64,000 nucleotides of DNA from Lactobacillus sp. ESL0680 (lineage in GTDB: Bacteria > Bacillota > Bacilli > Lactobacillales > Lactobacillaceae), in the NCBI RefSeq assembly GCF_029392855.1, contig NZ_CP113945.1, forward strand, positions 1,240,001 to 1,304,000. Reading direction: 5' to 3'. Within the stretch, counting starts at the first letter, position 1; every line of letters begins with the position of its first letter. Shown here in pieces: positions 1 through 9,171 of this stretch. The position numbers and the translations under genes were made by a program. Under the pieces are notes generated by a model. It was not told the DNA's origin, did not search any database, and was given only the letters and a program-made list of their open reading frames with translations.

Positions 1-2
1 AA

Positions 3-1073
3 CGAGCACAAAGCCGGCGTAAGCAACTCGAAAAAATTGAACGGATTAAGCCGCCTAAACATAAAAATAAGGTTCGCATTACCTTCAAGAGTGAGCGCCC
101 ATCTGGAAAAGAAGTTTTAATTTTCAATCACTTGTCAATCGGTTACCCAACCAAAACCATGGTGCAAGATATTTCTTTTCAGGTTAATAAAGGCGACCGT
201 GTTGCGGTTATTGGACCTAACGGTATCGGTAAGTCCACGCTTTTAAAAACAATCATGAAGGACTTAACCCCTAAAGAAGGCTCAATCAAGTACGGCGCTT
301 CGCTTGATATTGGCTATTATGACCAAGAATTGCAACAACTTGACCCAGGCAAAACCGTGCTTGATACAATTTGGAATCGCCATAAGACGATGCCTGAACG
401 TGATGTGCGGTCAATCCTAGCCAGTTTTCTATTCACTGCCAAAGATATTGACAAGACTGTTGGCCAATTATCTGGTGGTCAAAAGGCCCGCTTGACCCTA
501 ACTGTTTTATCACTTGAACATAACAACTTTTTGTTAATGGATGAGCCGACCAACCACTTGGATATTGAAGCTAAAGAGGTGCTCGAGCAAGCTCTGCAAA
601 AGTTCGATGGTACCCTGCTCTTTGTCTCCCATGACCGGTACTTTATCAACCAGCTGGCTAATAAGATTGTTGCCGTTAAAGATGGTCATGCCAAAACTTA
701 CGAAGGTAACTACTCATATTACTTAGACGAACAAGCTAAACAAACTGCTGCTAGTGCAACAATTCCTGCTGGTCAAGATACACCCGTAGAAGCAGCGACT
801 GCAAATTCTACTAAACTGTCTTATCAAGAGCAAAAGCAACGCGACTCACAAAAGCGTAAACTGCAACGCCAAGTAGAAGATATTGAAGCCAAAATTGAAG
901 AATTGGAACAAAAAGAGCAAGAAATTCAAACGCAAATGGCTAATCCCGACATTGCTTCTGACTTTGGTAAGTTAGGACCACTGCAAGAAGACCTAACTGC
1001 TACTCAATCTGAATTAGATAAAGCTAATGAAGATTGGGAACAAGCATTAACTGAATTAGAAAATTTTGAATAA
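3..1073 (+). CDS. ydiF: ABC-F family ATPase, YdiF-like (5' end outside window)
   Basis: The open frame runs in from the left edge (first full codon at base 3), so the N-terminal ABC domain is missing here. What remains is part of the inter-domain linker, the complete second ABC domain and a C-terminal extension. A Walker A (GPNGIGKS), an LSGGQ signature followed by KAR, and a Walker B reading LLMDEPTNHLD are visible, with no membrane segments. After the ABC domain come about 90 charged residues rich in Lys, Glu and Gln that look like a coiled coil. DEPTNHLD and soluble tandem ABC domains are typical of ABC-F translation factors. Convergence on tsaD matches the B. subtilis order tsaB-rimI-tsaD-ydiF, although ydiF is in opposite orientation here. 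An internal TTG at 132 is not the true start. Confidence 0.9.
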   Translation, partial: RAQSRRKQLEKIERIKPPKHKNKVRITFKSERPSGKEVLIFNHLSIGYPTKTMVQDISFQVNKGDRVAVIGPNGIGKSTLLKTIMKDLTPKEGSIKYGASLDIGYYDQELQQLDPGKTVLDTIWNRHKTMPERDVRSILASFLFTAKDIDKTVGQLSGGQKARLTLTVLSLEHNNFLLMDEPTNHLDIEAKEVLEQALQKFDGTLLFVSHDRYFINQLANKIVAVKDGHAKTYEGNYSYYLDEQAKQTAASATIPAGQDTPVEAATANSTKLSYQEQKQRDSQKRKLQRQVEDIEAKIEELEQKEQEIQTQMANPDIASDFGKLGPLQEDLTATQSELDKANEDWEQALTELENFE

Positions 1074-1076
1074 CAA

Positions 1077-1115
1077 AAAAAGACGAAGAAGTTACTTACT
1101 TCCTCGCCTTTTTTA
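1077..1115. terminator. Shared terminator between converging ydiF and tsaD
   Basis: An imperfect stem (GACGAAGAAGT with ACTTCCTCGCC) has an A-run on the left and a T-run on the right. It lies between the stop codons of two converging genes, so it can serve both strands. Confidence 0.75.
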
Positions 1116-1124
1116 GTTTAATAA

Positions 1125-2174
1125 TTATTCCAGCAAACTCTTCGCATACGGTAATTCCAATGACGGATCTGCATTGAGCGTCATATCAGCAAACTTACCC
1201 TCATTATACAAATTATAAGCCGCTGCACCAATCATCGCCGCATTATCACCACACAACTTAAGGTCGGGCAAAATCACCTTTGGCCGTATCTTTGCCGGCA
1301 AGGCTGCAATTTCCTGACTCATGCGGTCACGCAAACCGTGGTTAGCAGCTACACCGCCACCCATAATAAAAGTTTTTGGTTGATACTCTTTAATTGCACG
1401 AATTGTCTTAGTAGATAACACATCCACAACCGCTGCCTGAAAACTAGCAGCCAAATCATACTTATTAAGTTCCTGATGTATTTGGTCAGCATGGTGACAA
1501 GTATTAATAAAGGCACTCTTTAGACCAGAAAATGAAAAGTCATAATCATCGTCAGTCAACATTGCTCGTGGAAAGTTAAACGTATCTTGACCCTGATGTG
1601 CCCAGTCATCAATCGTTTTACCAGCCGGATATTTCACACCCAGAACTCGACCAATCTTGTCGTAAGCTTCTCCTGCAGCATCATCGCGGGTATCACCAAC
1701 AATTTCAAAGTGCGTGGGATCTTTCATCAAGACAATTTCAGTATGTCCCCCAGAAACTTGCAAGGCAAGAGCAGGATATTCAATTTCATCTGTTAATTGG
1801 GCCGCCATAATGTGACCCATAATATGGTCAACACCGATTAACGGAATCCCCGTAGCCATCGAAGCAGCCTTGGCAGCACTAACACCAATTAATAGTGCTC
1901 CAACAAGTCCAGGACCGTAAGTTACCGCAATTGCATCAATATCATCCCAAGTGGCATTTGCTTGCGCCAATGCTTCTTTAGTAATTTGACTAATTACCTC
2001 AATATGATGACGACTAGCAACCTCTGGAACTACCCCACCAAAACGTTGATGGCTCTTAATTTGCGTTGCCACAACCAAACTTTCAATTTCACGGCCATTT
2101 TTAATGACTGCTGTAGAAGTTTCATCGCAAGAACTCTCATAAGCTAAAATCCGAATATCTTTTTGTTTGCTCAA
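1125..2174 (-). CDS. tsaD: tRNA N6-adenosine threonylcarbamoyltransferase TsaD
   Basis: TsaD transfers the threonylcarbamoyl group to A37 of ANN-decoding tRNAs, working with TsaB and TsaE. The protein has 349 residues, the usual length. It opens with the ASKHA-type stretch [10 protein letters not shown] and carries the metal-binding HxxxH motif as DHIMGH (His117, His121), followed by SGGHTEIVL and later [11 protein letters not shown]. The start is a TTG that overlaps the rimI stop by four bases and has AAAGGG eight bases upstream. The order tsaB-rimI-tsaD is conserved in Firmicutes. tsaE is not in this window. Confidence 0.97.
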   Translation of the reverse strand: MSKQKDIRILAYESSCDETSTAVIKNGREIESLVVATQIKSHQRFGGVVPEVASRHHIEVISQITKEALAQANATWDDIDAIAVTYGPGLVGALLIGVSAAKAASMATGIPLIGVDHIMGHIMAAQLTDEIEYPALALQVSGGHTEIVLMKDPTHFEIVGDTRDDAAGEAYDKIGRVLGVKYPAGKTIDDWAHQGQDTFNFPRAMLTDDDYDFSFSGLKSAFINTCHHADQIHQELNKYDLAASFQAAVVDVLSTKTIRAIKEYQPKTFIMGGGVAANHGLRDRMSQEIAALPAKIRPKVILPDLKLCGDNAAMIGAAAYNLYNEGKFADMTLNADPSLELPYAKSLLE

Positions 2175-2746
2175 AACTTAATCCCTTTCTTATTTCGTGT
2201 TTGTGTTAAATCCAGCACCATATTTAAGCCATCTGTTTGTGTTTCCTGATAATAATTCGGTCGAATAAAAGTTGGACTGAAGCCAAGCTGCCGGTACAAT
2301 TTTTGCGCTATCAGGTTATCCACGCGAACTTCCAAGCTAACGCATTCGCAGCCCCACTCTTGTGCTAATTCAATCATTATCTGCATTAACTGTGTGCCTA
2401 AGCCTTGCCCCTGCCAATTAGGAGCAACCGTGATATTAGTTATGTGCGCTTCAAGCTGATTGATACGCACACCTGCATAAGCAAGCAAGGTTGAAGATTG
2501 ATAAACAACTAAGTATAGCAGGTTAGACTTGGCTAATTCTGACTGAAAGACCTCCGCATTCCACGGCATTCGCCCATTGTAAGCCTGCGTTTCCAGCAGC
2601 AGCATATTAGAAATATCATCAGGCTTCGCCCGCATAATTTGAACGGTTTGACCAGCAATGGTAAACACAAATGGCTGAAATTCTATCTTAAGTGGCTGTT
2701 TTTTAAAATGAGAAAAATAATTATGCTGCTTAAACTTCTTCCACAT
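2171..2746 (-). CDS. rimI: Ribosomal-protein-alanine N-acetyltransferase RimI
   Basis: This is a GNAT-fold acetyltransferase of 191 residues. Its acetyl-CoA loop reads [14 protein letters not shown], and a C-terminal QKLYRQLGF segment is typical of RimI. In bacteria RimI acetylates the N-terminus of ribosomal protein S18, and its gene often sits between tsaB and tsaD as here. I start at the ATG at 2746 (MWKKF), which overlaps tsaB by 17 bases. A longer frame to 2794 exists, but it would run further into tsaB and has no family resemblance. The first 30 residues, basic and aromatic, precede the conserved core. Confidence 0.9.
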   Translation of the reverse strand: MWKKFKQHNYFSHFKKQPLKIEFQPFVFTIAGQTVQIMRAKPDDISNMLLLETQAYNGRMPWNAEVFQSELAKSNLLYLVVYQSSTLLAYAGVRINQLEAHITNITVAPNWQGQGLGTQLMQIMIELAQEWGCECVSLEVRVDNLIAQKLYRQLGFSPTFIRPNYYQETQTDGLNMVLDLTQTRNKKGIKF

Positions 2747-3470
2747 AATTACTATCTGGCTCAAACGGCTTCCCCGTCTTCTTGTGCCAGTCAACCTCTG
2801 CCTGCGTCCGCCGCAAATAATTAGGTAATAACTGGTCAGGATCAGTTGGCGTTGCTGCTTCTGCTAGTTTGCCAATTAAGCCAGCATGAATAACATTTTG
2901 GTCATCAGTACCGTAACTAAAGGGTACGGCCAATGCCTTAATTAATTCTTCCTGCTTAGTAAAGCCAGACCCAATAAAGATAATCTTGCTTAACGGCTTA
3001 TTAGCTAAATATTCCTTAACAGCTTCCAGCAATGATGAAATATGATAGTGACCATCAGCCAGGACGTTAACTGGCAGGCCTCCTTCATTAACATAACCAC
3101 CAGCAAAATAGTTATCGTTACGGGCATCAATTCCCGCTACAATCAGCGTATCCTGATCGCTGCAGCTAGCAGCCAAAGCCTGCAAGGTTGAAATACCGAC
3201 AACTTCTTTATTCAAAATGCTAGCAAACATTTTAACCGTCGTAATTCCAATCCGCAATCCCGTATAAGATCCCGGTCCAATTGCTACCGCAAAACGGTCA
3301 ATATCTTTTAACTGCAGGTCATTTGCCCGCAGGATTTCATCAATTAAAGGATCAAGATGTTCACTATGGTTGCGCTCATCCTGCTCACTTTTTTCAACAA
3401 TAACTGATTGGCCGTCATTCAAGGCTACGCTCAAGTGATTAGTGGCCGTTGATACACTTAAAATTTTCAT
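2730..3470 (-). CDS. tsaB: tRNA threonylcarbamoyladenosine biosynthesis protein TsaB
   Basis: TsaB is the inactive ASKHA paralogue of TsaD and acts as its scaffold in t6A synthesis. The protein has 246 residues. It starts MKILSVSTATNHLSVAL and has the hallmark GPGSYTGLR at residues 65-73. The gene lies 29 bases downstream of folT and overlaps rimI. A GGGAAAAG-like ribosome binding site precedes the ATG. Confidence 0.96.
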   Translation of the reverse strand: MKILSVSTATNHLSVALNDGQSVIVEKSEQDERNHSEHLDPLIDEILRANDLQLKDIDRFAVAIGPGSYTGLRIGITTVKMFASILNKEVVGISTLQALAASCSDQDTLIVAGIDARNDNYFAGGYVNEGGLPVNVLADGHYHISSLLEAVKEYLANKPLSKIIFIGSGFTKQEELIKALAVPFSYGTDDQNVIHAGLIGKLAEAATPTDPDQLLPNYLRRTQAEVDWHKKTGKPFEPDSNYVEEV

Positions 3471-3499
3471 TTCAGATTACTTTTCCCTTTTTAAAAAAT

Positions 3500-4018
3500 C
3501 TACCTTTTCATTTTAACACGAGAAAGGGCCTGCAAAACAAAGTAGATAACAAACATTTGTACCCAAGGAACAATTAATTCTTTAGGTAGTCGCTGAACTA
3601 AGGCTGCATTAAAGTTCAAACCATACAAAACGTGCACCCACAACGTATTCAGACCGACGTTAACAATTATGGTAACCAGCAAGGTCGACAAGATAATCCG
3701 CCAAATCTTAACTGGCCGTTGATAAAAAAATAGTCCATAAATTAATGGCCCAACCATCGCACTAAGTGTAAAACCGATGAAATAACCACCTTGATTACCA
3801 AAGATAGCTGAGGAAACAAGGTCCCCAATCGCGCCGCCGACACCGCCCCATACGGGACCAAAAATGAAGCCTAGCATCACGCTCCCAATAAAATCAAGAC
3901 TGACGTGAACAACTGCCGTGCCAATACTAAAGCGATGCAAAATTATTTTGATTGCAATTACGACTCCAAGTAGAATTAAGTCACGCAATTCTAGTTTTAG
4001 CGTTCTTTTTGAAATCAT
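3500..4018 (-). CDS. folT: ECF transporter folate-type S component (FolT family)
   Basis: This is an integral membrane protein of 172 residues with about six hydrophobic helices. The second helix pair reads FIFGPVWGGVGGAIGDL, the glycine-rich signature of FolT-type substrate-binding subunits of energy-coupling-factor transporters. Such S components recruit the shared EcfA1A2T module, whose genes are not in this window. I choose the ATG at 4018, with GAGGAA nine bases upstream, over a GTG at 4027 that would abut the ribosome binding site. No THF riboswitch or other leader was seen, because a terminator for the preceding gene occupies the short gap. Folate specificity is inferred from the family. 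Confidence 0.85.
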   Translation of the reverse strand: MISKRTLKLELRDLILLGVVIAIKIILHRFSIGTAVVHVSLDFIGSVMLGFIFGPVWGGVGGAIGDLVSSAIFGNQGGYFIGFTLSAMVGPLIYGLFFYQRPVKIWRIILSTLLVTIIVNVGLNTLWVHVLYGLNFNAALVQRLPKELIVPWVQMFVIYFVLQALSRVKMKR

Positions 4019-4038
4019 CGCCAACACTTCCTCTCATT

Positions 4039-4063
4039 AAAAAAGCATGACGACCAGTCATGC
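4039..4063 (-). terminator. Terminator after the acyl-ACP thioesterase gene
   Basis: The minus strand reads GCATGAC, a short loop, GTCATGC and then six T residues. It lies between the thioesterase stop and the folT ribosome binding site. It should limit read-through into folT, so folT-tsaB-rimI-tsaD may need its own promoter or may depend on partial read-through. Confidence 0.8.
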
Positions 4064-4076
4064 TCAATTAATTATA

Positions 4077-4814
4077 TTATATTTTGCGCCAAGTTAGTTC
4101 ACAAACGGCTCTAGGATTGCTTTCTTCATCCTCAATCACATGATAGGACTTAATATCTTGCCCATCATCCTGTACACTAACATAGGCAAACGGCTCCTGA
4201 CCATAGGTTACTTCCTGATTGAACTTAATATCAATGCTTTGAATAATGTGCTCACGCAAAAATTCGCGGTCCAGAGTATCAATAAACCAACTAAAATAAT
4301 GACCGTTAGTCATATGATGGTTAGTATCTAGGTCATCATAGCGAACGCGATACTGCCGCTTCACTTGGTATTCCTTTTGCGGCCGCAAGCGAGGAAAACG
4401 TGGCAATTTCTTTAATAAGGGAATACCTAAGTCGGTCATCATTTTTTCATCTGTTGCGACCATTTTACGCTTTTTTAAGTCAAACAAGACCCATTCACTC
4501 TTAACCGTAATGAGCGTCTTACCTTGTTCATCAATAAAGTTAAAGTCCCGATACTCCAAGAAGCGATTATAACCAACAGCATCAGTAGTAACTGTAATGT
4601 GATCGTTAGGTTGAGGCAGGGCTTGAACCTCAATATGGTATTGCGTGACAACCCAGCCCAAACCACGCTCGGTCAAGGCATTAGTACTTGCCTCACCACT
4701 ACTTAGTTGGTGCTCGGACACACTCATCATCAAGTCAACCATTGCCGGCAGCTTCAAATGCTGGTTTTCATCACATTCATAATATTCAATTCGTTTTTGT
4801 TCACTATATTTCAT
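4077..4814 (-). CDS. Acyl-[acyl-carrier-protein] thioesterase (FatA/FatB family)
   Basis: This double hot-dog protein of 245 residues begins MKYSEQKRIEYYECDENQ. A first domain contains RGLGWVVTQYHIEV, and a second begins VRYDDLDTNHHMTNGHYF, in which the Asp, Asn and His cluster is the usual active site. The enzyme hydrolyses acyl-ACP to free fatty acid and is common in lactobacilli. It starts within the stop codon of rsmI (TAATG, one-base overlap), so it is translationally coupled to that gene and ends at a clear terminator. Chain-length preference cannot be read from the sequence. Confidence 0.9.
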   Translation of the reverse strand: MKYSEQKRIEYYECDENQHLKLPAMVDLMMSVSEHQLSSGEASTNALTERGLGWVVTQYHIEVQALPQPNDHITVTTDAVGYNRFLEYRDFNFIDEQGKTLITVKSEWVLFDLKKRKMVATDEKMMTDLGIPLLKKLPRFPRLRPQKEYQVKRQYRVRYDDLDTNHHMTNGHYFSWFIDTLDREFLREHIIQSIDIKFNQEVTYGQEPFAYVSVQDDGQDIKSYHVIEDEESNPRAVCELTWRKI

Positions 4815-5677
4815 TAGTTGCCTCTGTTTTGATGATATTGATCGTAGAGTTCATTTTTCGAAACATTGTTCAGCTGGGCTACTTCTTTAATGGCTGATTT
4901 TTTGCTTTCACCTTGAGCAACTCGATCATCCACTAACTTAATTAACTCAGGCCATGTTAATTTCTTGGTTTCAGCTGTACTCGGCGATACCAGCATGACA
5001 AATTCGCCGCGCGGTGCGTTTTCAGCGAAATAATCATTCAATTCGGCAACCGTTCCCCGCACAAACTCTTCATGAATCTTAGTTAACTCTCGCGCCGCCA
5101 CAATCTGTCTATCCGGTTCCAACACCGTTGCCATATTCTTTAACGTCTTAACCAGCCGATGCGGTGCTTCATAAAAAATTGAAGTTGCATGAGCATTCGC
5201 CATCTCTTCAAAATAAGGCTTCTGCTCACCTGCTTTGCGGGGCAAAAAGCCGTAATAGGTAAACGGCTGTGCATCAAATCCCGAGGCAATTAAGGCGGTC
5301 GTAAATGCCGACGGACCGGGCAGCGGTACTACAGGAACATTATTTTTAATACACTCCTGCACTAAAATATATCCTGGATCAGAAATAACCGGCATCCCCG
5401 CGTCACTGATTTCCGCAATTACTGCTCCCTCTTGCATTAGTTGCACTAATTCCGGCGCGCGCTGCTTAGAATTATATTTGTGAAAAGACAGCATGTGGTT
5501 ATGCACGCCAATCTTCTCTAACAAAATGCCACTGGTCCGCGTATCTTCAGCCGCGATATAGTCTGCATCTGTTAATACCTTTTTAGCCCGAATTGTAATA
5601 TCTTCTAGGTTCCCAATTGGTGTTGGTACCAAATAAAGCTTGCCTTTATCATCCGCATAACTACTTTGCCGCTGCAT
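4814..5677 (-). CDS. rsmI: 16S rRNA (cytidine1402-2'-O)-methyltransferase RsmI
   Basis: The 287-residue protein has LYLVPTPIGNLEDIT near the start and SDAGMPVISDPGY near residue 100, both classic RsmI (YraL) motifs of the tetrapyrrole-methylase fold. It 2'-O-methylates C1402 in the ribosomal decoding centre. The ATG has AAAGGACGG about seven bases upstream. The gene follows yabA by 12 bases, as in the B. subtilis dnaX-to-rsmI cluster, although yabB and yazA, which separate them there, are absent. Confidence 0.96.
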   Translation of the reverse strand: MQRQSSYADDKGKLYLVPTPIGNLEDITIRAKKVLTDADYIAAEDTRTSGILLEKIGVHNHMLSFHKYNSKQRAPELVQLMQEGAVIAEISDAGMPVISDPGYILVQECIKNNVPVVPLPGPSAFTTALIASGFDAQPFTYYGFLPRKAGEQKPYFEEMANAHATSIFYEAPHRLVKTLKNMATVLEPDRQIVAARELTKIHEEFVRGTVAELNDYFAENAPRGEFVMLVSPSTAETKKLTWPELIKLVDDRVAQGESKKSAIKEVAQLNNVSKNELYDQYHQNRGN

Positions 5678-5689
5678 TTTATCCGTCCT

Positions 5690-6040
5690 TTAATGTACTT
5701 TCTTCTTTTTCTTTTCGCCGAAATTATCAAGAATATCCAAACAAAACATGCAATCAGAACTTGGATCACGGTGTGAGCCATAGTACATGTTGCAAATATG
5801 ATAACCCGAGTTATAAATCTGCCGCAAGGACTCAAGTCCACTCTGAGTCTTAATTGTTCCGTTATGCACATTGGCATTCGTCATTTTGTCTAGTTTTTCA
5901 CGTAAAAGTTGGTTCTCAACCTTTAATTCGGTATTTTCCTTGAGTGTATCTAAAATATCATTTTCTAAACTCTCGATTGTCTTGGTCATTTTCATCATCG
6001 AATCGTGGAGTTGTTGCAATTTTGAATAAGAATCCACCAT
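5690..6040 (-). CDS. yabA: Replication initiation control protein YabA
   Basis: The protein has 116 residues from the ATG at 6040 (MVDSYSKL), which has AGGTGG just upstream. A longer frame to 6061 would extend further into holB. The first 60 residues form a leucine-heptad coiled coil used for tetramerisation. The C-terminus holds a zinc-binding arrangement HICNMYYGSH followed by CMFC. In B. subtilis YabA binds DnaA and the DnaN clamp and restrains initiation. The neighbouring holB and dnaX genes make a replication context. Confidence 0.93.
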   Translation of the reverse strand: MVDSYSKLQQLHDSMMKMTKTIESLENDILDTLKENTELKVENQLLREKLDKMTNANVHNGTIKTQSGLESLRQIYNSGYHICNMYYGSHRDPSSDCMFCLDILDNFGEKKKKKVH

Positions 6041-6048
6041 CAAACCAC

Positions 6049-6909
6049 CTACCGTTTCCACTGCAAAGCCAGATAATCCAATAAGTTACGGAAATTAACA
6101 TTGCTGTAACGCATCTTGTCAATTTCTAATAAATTTTGGAGCATCTTAGCCCCCGCCTGTTGATCTTTATCATTTAATTCTGTTTGTGCCATTTTCTTTA
6201 ACATTAGCCAAACATAATTTTGGCTAGCTTTACTTTTAGCAACATCCGCTAATTGATGGGCGCTGACAATCGATAGCAGATCGTATTCCAACATTTCTTG
6301 ATAAAAATATTTAATCTCTTGGTCCAATTTGCGGGTATCGCCAAGCTCAAGAATCTGGTCTTTGGTGAAGCCGTTCTGAATTAAAAATGCAGTTTTACCA
6401 TCTGCTTGATCGCCAGCCGCAAAATTAATAATTTGTGTTCGCGAACGCACTGTCGGCAAAATTTGATCTACATTATTGGTAATCAAAATTGTGACAACAG
6501 GAGCAATTGGTTCTTCCAGCAAATTAAGTAGGGCATTAGCTGCCGGCAGCGTTAATTTTTGTGCCTCATTAATAATAAAAAAGCGGCAGCTGCTCTGAAC
6601 CGGACTTTTACCTAATTCTTCCTTCAGCGGGCGAATCTGGTCAATCCCTAAACTCTGCTTACCTGCAGTAGTTACCAGCAAGACATCAGGATAGTTCCCT
6701 GAAATAATCTGCCGACAATTCTGACAAGTACCATCTGGCCGCTTTTCACCGGTACAATTAAATAAACAGGCAAGCCAATATGCGGTATTGACAGCCTCAT
6801 CTTCATCACGGTCAACAAATAAATAGCTATGCGCCAGCTGCTTTTGCTGGTAAGCACGTTCTAAAAAAGCTGCCTCCTTGGCACCTTTTTGCGTAAGATC
6901 AATAGCCAT
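6049..6909 (-). CDS. holB: DNA polymerase III delta' subunit
   Basis: HolB is the delta-prime subunit of the clamp loader. The 286-residue protein has the zinc-module cysteines (CLFNC, then CQNC) near residues 50-70 and the clamp-loader segments ALLNLLEEP and TVRSRTQII, the SRC-like motif here reading SRT. The P-loop is degenerate, as expected for delta-prime. The start ATG overlaps the darA stop by one base (TAATG). In B. subtilis yaaR and ricT flank holB. Both are absent here. Confidence 0.95.
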   Translation of the reverse strand: MAIDLTQKGAKEAAFLERAYQQKQLAHSYLFVDRDEDEAVNTAYWLACLFNCTGEKRPDGTCQNCRQIISGNYPDVLLVTTAGKQSLGIDQIRPLKEELGKSPVQSSCRFFIINEAQKLTLPAANALLNLLEEPIAPVVTILITNNVDQILPTVRSRTQIINFAAGDQADGKTAFLIQNGFTKDQILELGDTRKLDQEIKYFYQEMLEYDLLSIVSAHQLADVAKSKASQNYVWLMLKKMAQTELNDKDQQAGAKMLQNLLEIDKMRYSNVNFRNLLDYLALQWKR

Positions 6910-7232
6910 TAAAATTGCTTAAACGCTTCTACTGGTAAGACAAAGCAAGTCGCGCCGCCAACCGTAATTTTAATTGGCTGACTGCTCATGTCAAAGCCTG
7001 TCATTACCATATTAGGGTTCATATATTCTTCGCGCGCCTTGGATTCTTCCTTAATGATGTGTAAAACTTCCTTTACATGTTCATCATCAATCCCAATAAG
7101 AAATGTGGTATTGCCTTGACTCAAAAAGCCACCAGTTGTAGCTAACTTAGTCGCACGAATATTTTCTTTAACCAATGTCCGCTGCAGCCGACTGGCATCT
7201 TCTTTTTGTACAATTGCGATTATTAACTTCAT
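6909..7232 (-). CDS. darA: Cyclic-di-AMP receptor DarA (PII-like, YaaQ)
   Basis: This is a 107-residue PII-like protein beginning MKLIIAIVQKEDASRL and containing TTGGFLSQGNTTFLIG, the loop that contacts c-di-AMP in DarA/PstA proteins. I start at the ATG at 7232. The in-frame TTG one codon earlier is also possible. It lies between tmk and holB exactly as in B. subtilis. What it signals to in the cell is not known from the sequence. Confidence 0.93.
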   Translation of the reverse strand: MKLIIAIVQKEDASRLQRTLVKENIRATKLATTGGFLSQGNTTFLIGIDDEHVKEVLHIIKEESKAREEYMNPNMVMTGFDMSSQPIKITVGGATCFVLPVEAFKQF

Positions 7233-7236
7233 CAAA

Positions 7237-7884
7237 TCAGTCCTTTAGCAATTCTTTTGGTAAACGGTTTACAACAATTTTAACACAATCTGCTACTACC
7301 TTACTAAGAGGTCGATTAGCATTAACAACCTCAATGCGGTCGGAATATTGCTGGTTAACCCACTGGTAACCCTGATAAACTTTTTGGTGAAAAGATAATT
7401 TTTCTTGTTCAAGCCGGTCTTCTTGACCGCCATGGTCCTTAGCAATCCGCGCTAGGCCTACCTCAGGCTGTACATCCAAGAAAATAGTTACGTCAGGTTC
7501 AATCCCACTAGTGGCAAAATCATTGATCGCCTTAACCGCTTCAATTCCTAAGTCTCGGCCAACACCTTGATAAGCTAATGAACTGTCAACAAACCGATCG
7601 GAAAAGACAACCTGGCCCTTTTCTAACGCCGGAATGATTGTTTCTGCCATGTGCTGACTTCTTGAAGCCGCATAAAGTAATGCCTCAGTCTTCGCGCTCA
7701 TAGCGATATTAGCCGGATCCAAAATAAATTGCCGAATTTGTTCCGCGATTTTTGAACCACCTGGCTCACGAGTCACAAGATATTGTGCCCTAAGCTTAGG
7801 GGCAATTTGGGCTACAACTTGTTCCAAAACCGTACTTTTTCCGGAGCCATCTGGCCCTTCAAAACTAATAAAAAAACTTTTCAT
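7237..7884 (-). CDS. tmk: Thymidylate kinase
   Basis: The 215-residue protein phosphorylates dTMP to dTDP. The P-loop GPDGSGKST is at residues 10-18, the DR(F/Y) motif reads [13 protein letters not shown], and [14 protein letters not shown] is the base-binding segment. The lid region EDRLEQE is also present. The gene starts the downstream group tmk-darA-holB-yabA-rsmI after the terminator behind yaaL. Confidence 0.97.
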   Translation of the reverse strand: MKSFFISFEGPDGSGKSTVLEQVVAQIAPKLRAQYLVTREPGGSKIAEQIRQFILDPANIAMSAKTEALLYAASRSQHMAETIIPALEKGQVVFSDRFVDSSLAYQGVGRDLGIEAVKAINDFATSGIEPDVTIFLDVQPEVGLARIAKDHGGQEDRLEQEKLSFHQKVYQGYQWVNQQYSDRIEVVNANRPLSKVVADCVKIVVNRLPKELLKD

Positions 7885-7962
7885 AAAACTCTCCCATGCC
7901 TCTATTTTACAGAAGTTCTTTCTATATTAACACCCCAACATACTTTTAATTTTAGCAAAAAT

Positions 7963-7990
7963 AAAAAAGCCTACCTTGGTAGACTTTTTA
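7963..7990 (-). terminator. Terminator after yaaL
   Basis: The minus strand reads AGTCTACC, a two-base loop, GGTAGGCT and a run of six T residues. The stem starts inside the yaaL stop region. It separates the dnaX-ybaB-recR-yaaL group from tmk. Confidence 0.8.
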
Positions 7991-8218
7991 TTCAGAAATA
8001 GCATTTGTGTAACCACTAAATCTTGTATGCCGACGGCGAGCTTCATTATACAAAAAAGAATATTTCGCCTGCAAAATTTTGTTGGCAATAATATTGTCGT
8101 CCGACATATCTAACGTTGTCGGATCCAAACTTTTTTGCACAGCAATTTCATCCTGCAGCTTTTCAATCACGGCAACTAGTTTATCGTCGCCCATTTCTTT
8201 AACCTTAGTTCGTGCCAT
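7988..8218 (-). CDS. yaaL: YaaL family protein (DUF2508)
   Basis: A small charged protein of 76 residues follows recR directly (one-base overlap), the same position as B. subtilis yaaL. It is predicted to be mostly helical and has no signal or membrane segment. ARRRHTRFSGYTNAI near the C-terminus is the most basic part. Its function is unknown. The link to recombination or replication is from position only. Confidence 0.85.
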   Translation of the reverse strand: MARTKVKEMGDDKLVAVIEKLQDEIAVQKSLDPTTLDMSDDNIIANKILQAKYSFLYNEARRRHTRFSGYTNAISE

Positions 8219-8817
8219 TAGATTGATGTTCTCCCTTGAACTGCGCGCTTCAGCGTAATTGAATTGGCATACTCAATGTCGCTGCCGACTGCCAATCCCG
8301 CTGCTAGCCGCGTTACTTTGATCCCAGCCGGCTTAATCAACTTGCTAATATACATTGCCGTAGATTCACCTTCTGGAGTAGAGTTTAACGCCAAAATCAC
8401 TTCTTTAACACTATCCTGCTTTTGCAGGCGGACAATTAACGACTTAATGTTAACTTCCTCGGGACCAATCCCATCCATTGGCGATAATACGCCATGCAGA
8501 ACATGATACAAACCGGTATATTCGCCCATTTCTTCAAAGGCCATCACATCTTTAGGCTGCTCGACAACCATAATCGTCGTCTGGTCGCGCTCAGGATTAG
8601 CACAAATTAAGCATGGATCTTGCTCAGTAATATTGCCGCAGATTGAGCAGCGCCGCAATTTTTCTTTGACATCTTTAAGAGCTGTACCAAAGTCATTAAC
8701 ATCATCGTCTGGCATATCTAGTGTATAAAAAGCCAGCCGAGTGGCTGTTTTTTCACCAATGCCCGGTAATTTCATATATGAATCAATCAAATGCGCAATC
8801 GGTGTTGGATATTGCAA
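8218..8817 (-). CDS. recR: Recombination mediator RecR
   Basis: The 199-residue protein has the N-terminal helix-hairpin-helix ([14 protein letters not shown]), a four-cysteine zinc site (Cys57, Cys60, Cys69, Cys72) and a TOPRIM domain ([10 protein letters not shown] onward). RecR works with RecO, and RecF or RecA loading, in gap repair. The start is a TTG right after the ybaB stop (TAATTG) with AAGGG ten bases upstream. The product [13 protein letters not shown] matches the family N-terminus. Confidence 0.97.
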   Translation of the reverse strand: MQYPTPIAHLIDSYMKLPGIGEKTATRLAFYTLDMPDDDVNDFGTALKDVKEKLRRCSICGNITEQDPCLICANPERDQTTIMVVEQPKDVMAFEEMGEYTGLYHVLHGVLSPMDGIGPEEVNIKSLIVRLQKQDSVKEVILALNSTPEGESTAMYISKLIKPAGIKVTRLAAGLAVGSDIEYANSITLKRAVQGRTSI

Positions 8818-9156
8818 TTAAATCATACCCTTCGTGTACTTACCTAAACTCGCTTGGGTGGCTTGGTCAATTTCTGATAAGCCTTTGTTAACAGCATCAA
8901 TGATTAAATCCTGCAGCATATCTGGATCATCAGGATCGATTGCTTCCTTGTTAATCGTAATCTCTTTTAACTTACGGTCACCGCTAAAAGTAGCAACAAC
9001 TAAGTCGTCAGCAGACTTGCCCACAAATTCTTGAGCTGTAATTGTTTGCTGCTCCTGCATCATTTGTTCCTGCATCTTTTTAGCTTGCTTCATCATTTGC
9101 TGCATGTTCATTCCACCCATGCCGCCCATTGCACCAAAATTAGGTCTCTTACTCAT
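8818..9156 (-). CDS. ybaB: Nucleoid-associated protein YbaB/EbfC family
   Basis: The protein has 112 residues. It has a Met/Gly/Gln-rich N-terminus (GAMGGMGGMNMQQMMKQ) followed by the conserved core in which FVGKSADDLVVATFSGD and EVAID-like segments occur. YbaB proteins form DNA-binding dimers. The gene lies between dnaX and recR, the universal arrangement. The start ATG follows a GGAGAGC-type site. Confidence 0.94.
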   Translation of the reverse strand: MSKRPNFGAMGGMGGMNMQQMMKQAKKMQEQMMQEQQTITAQEFVGKSADDLVVATFSGDRKLKEITINKEAIDPDDPDMLQDLIIDAVNKGLSEIDQATQASLGKYTKGMI

Positions 9157-9171
9157 TTTGCTCTCCTTTAT

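Noticed and set aside
4019..4076. Riboswitch upstream of folT
   Set aside because: The 50-base gap is mostly a terminator for the thioesterase gene and is too short for a THF aptamer.
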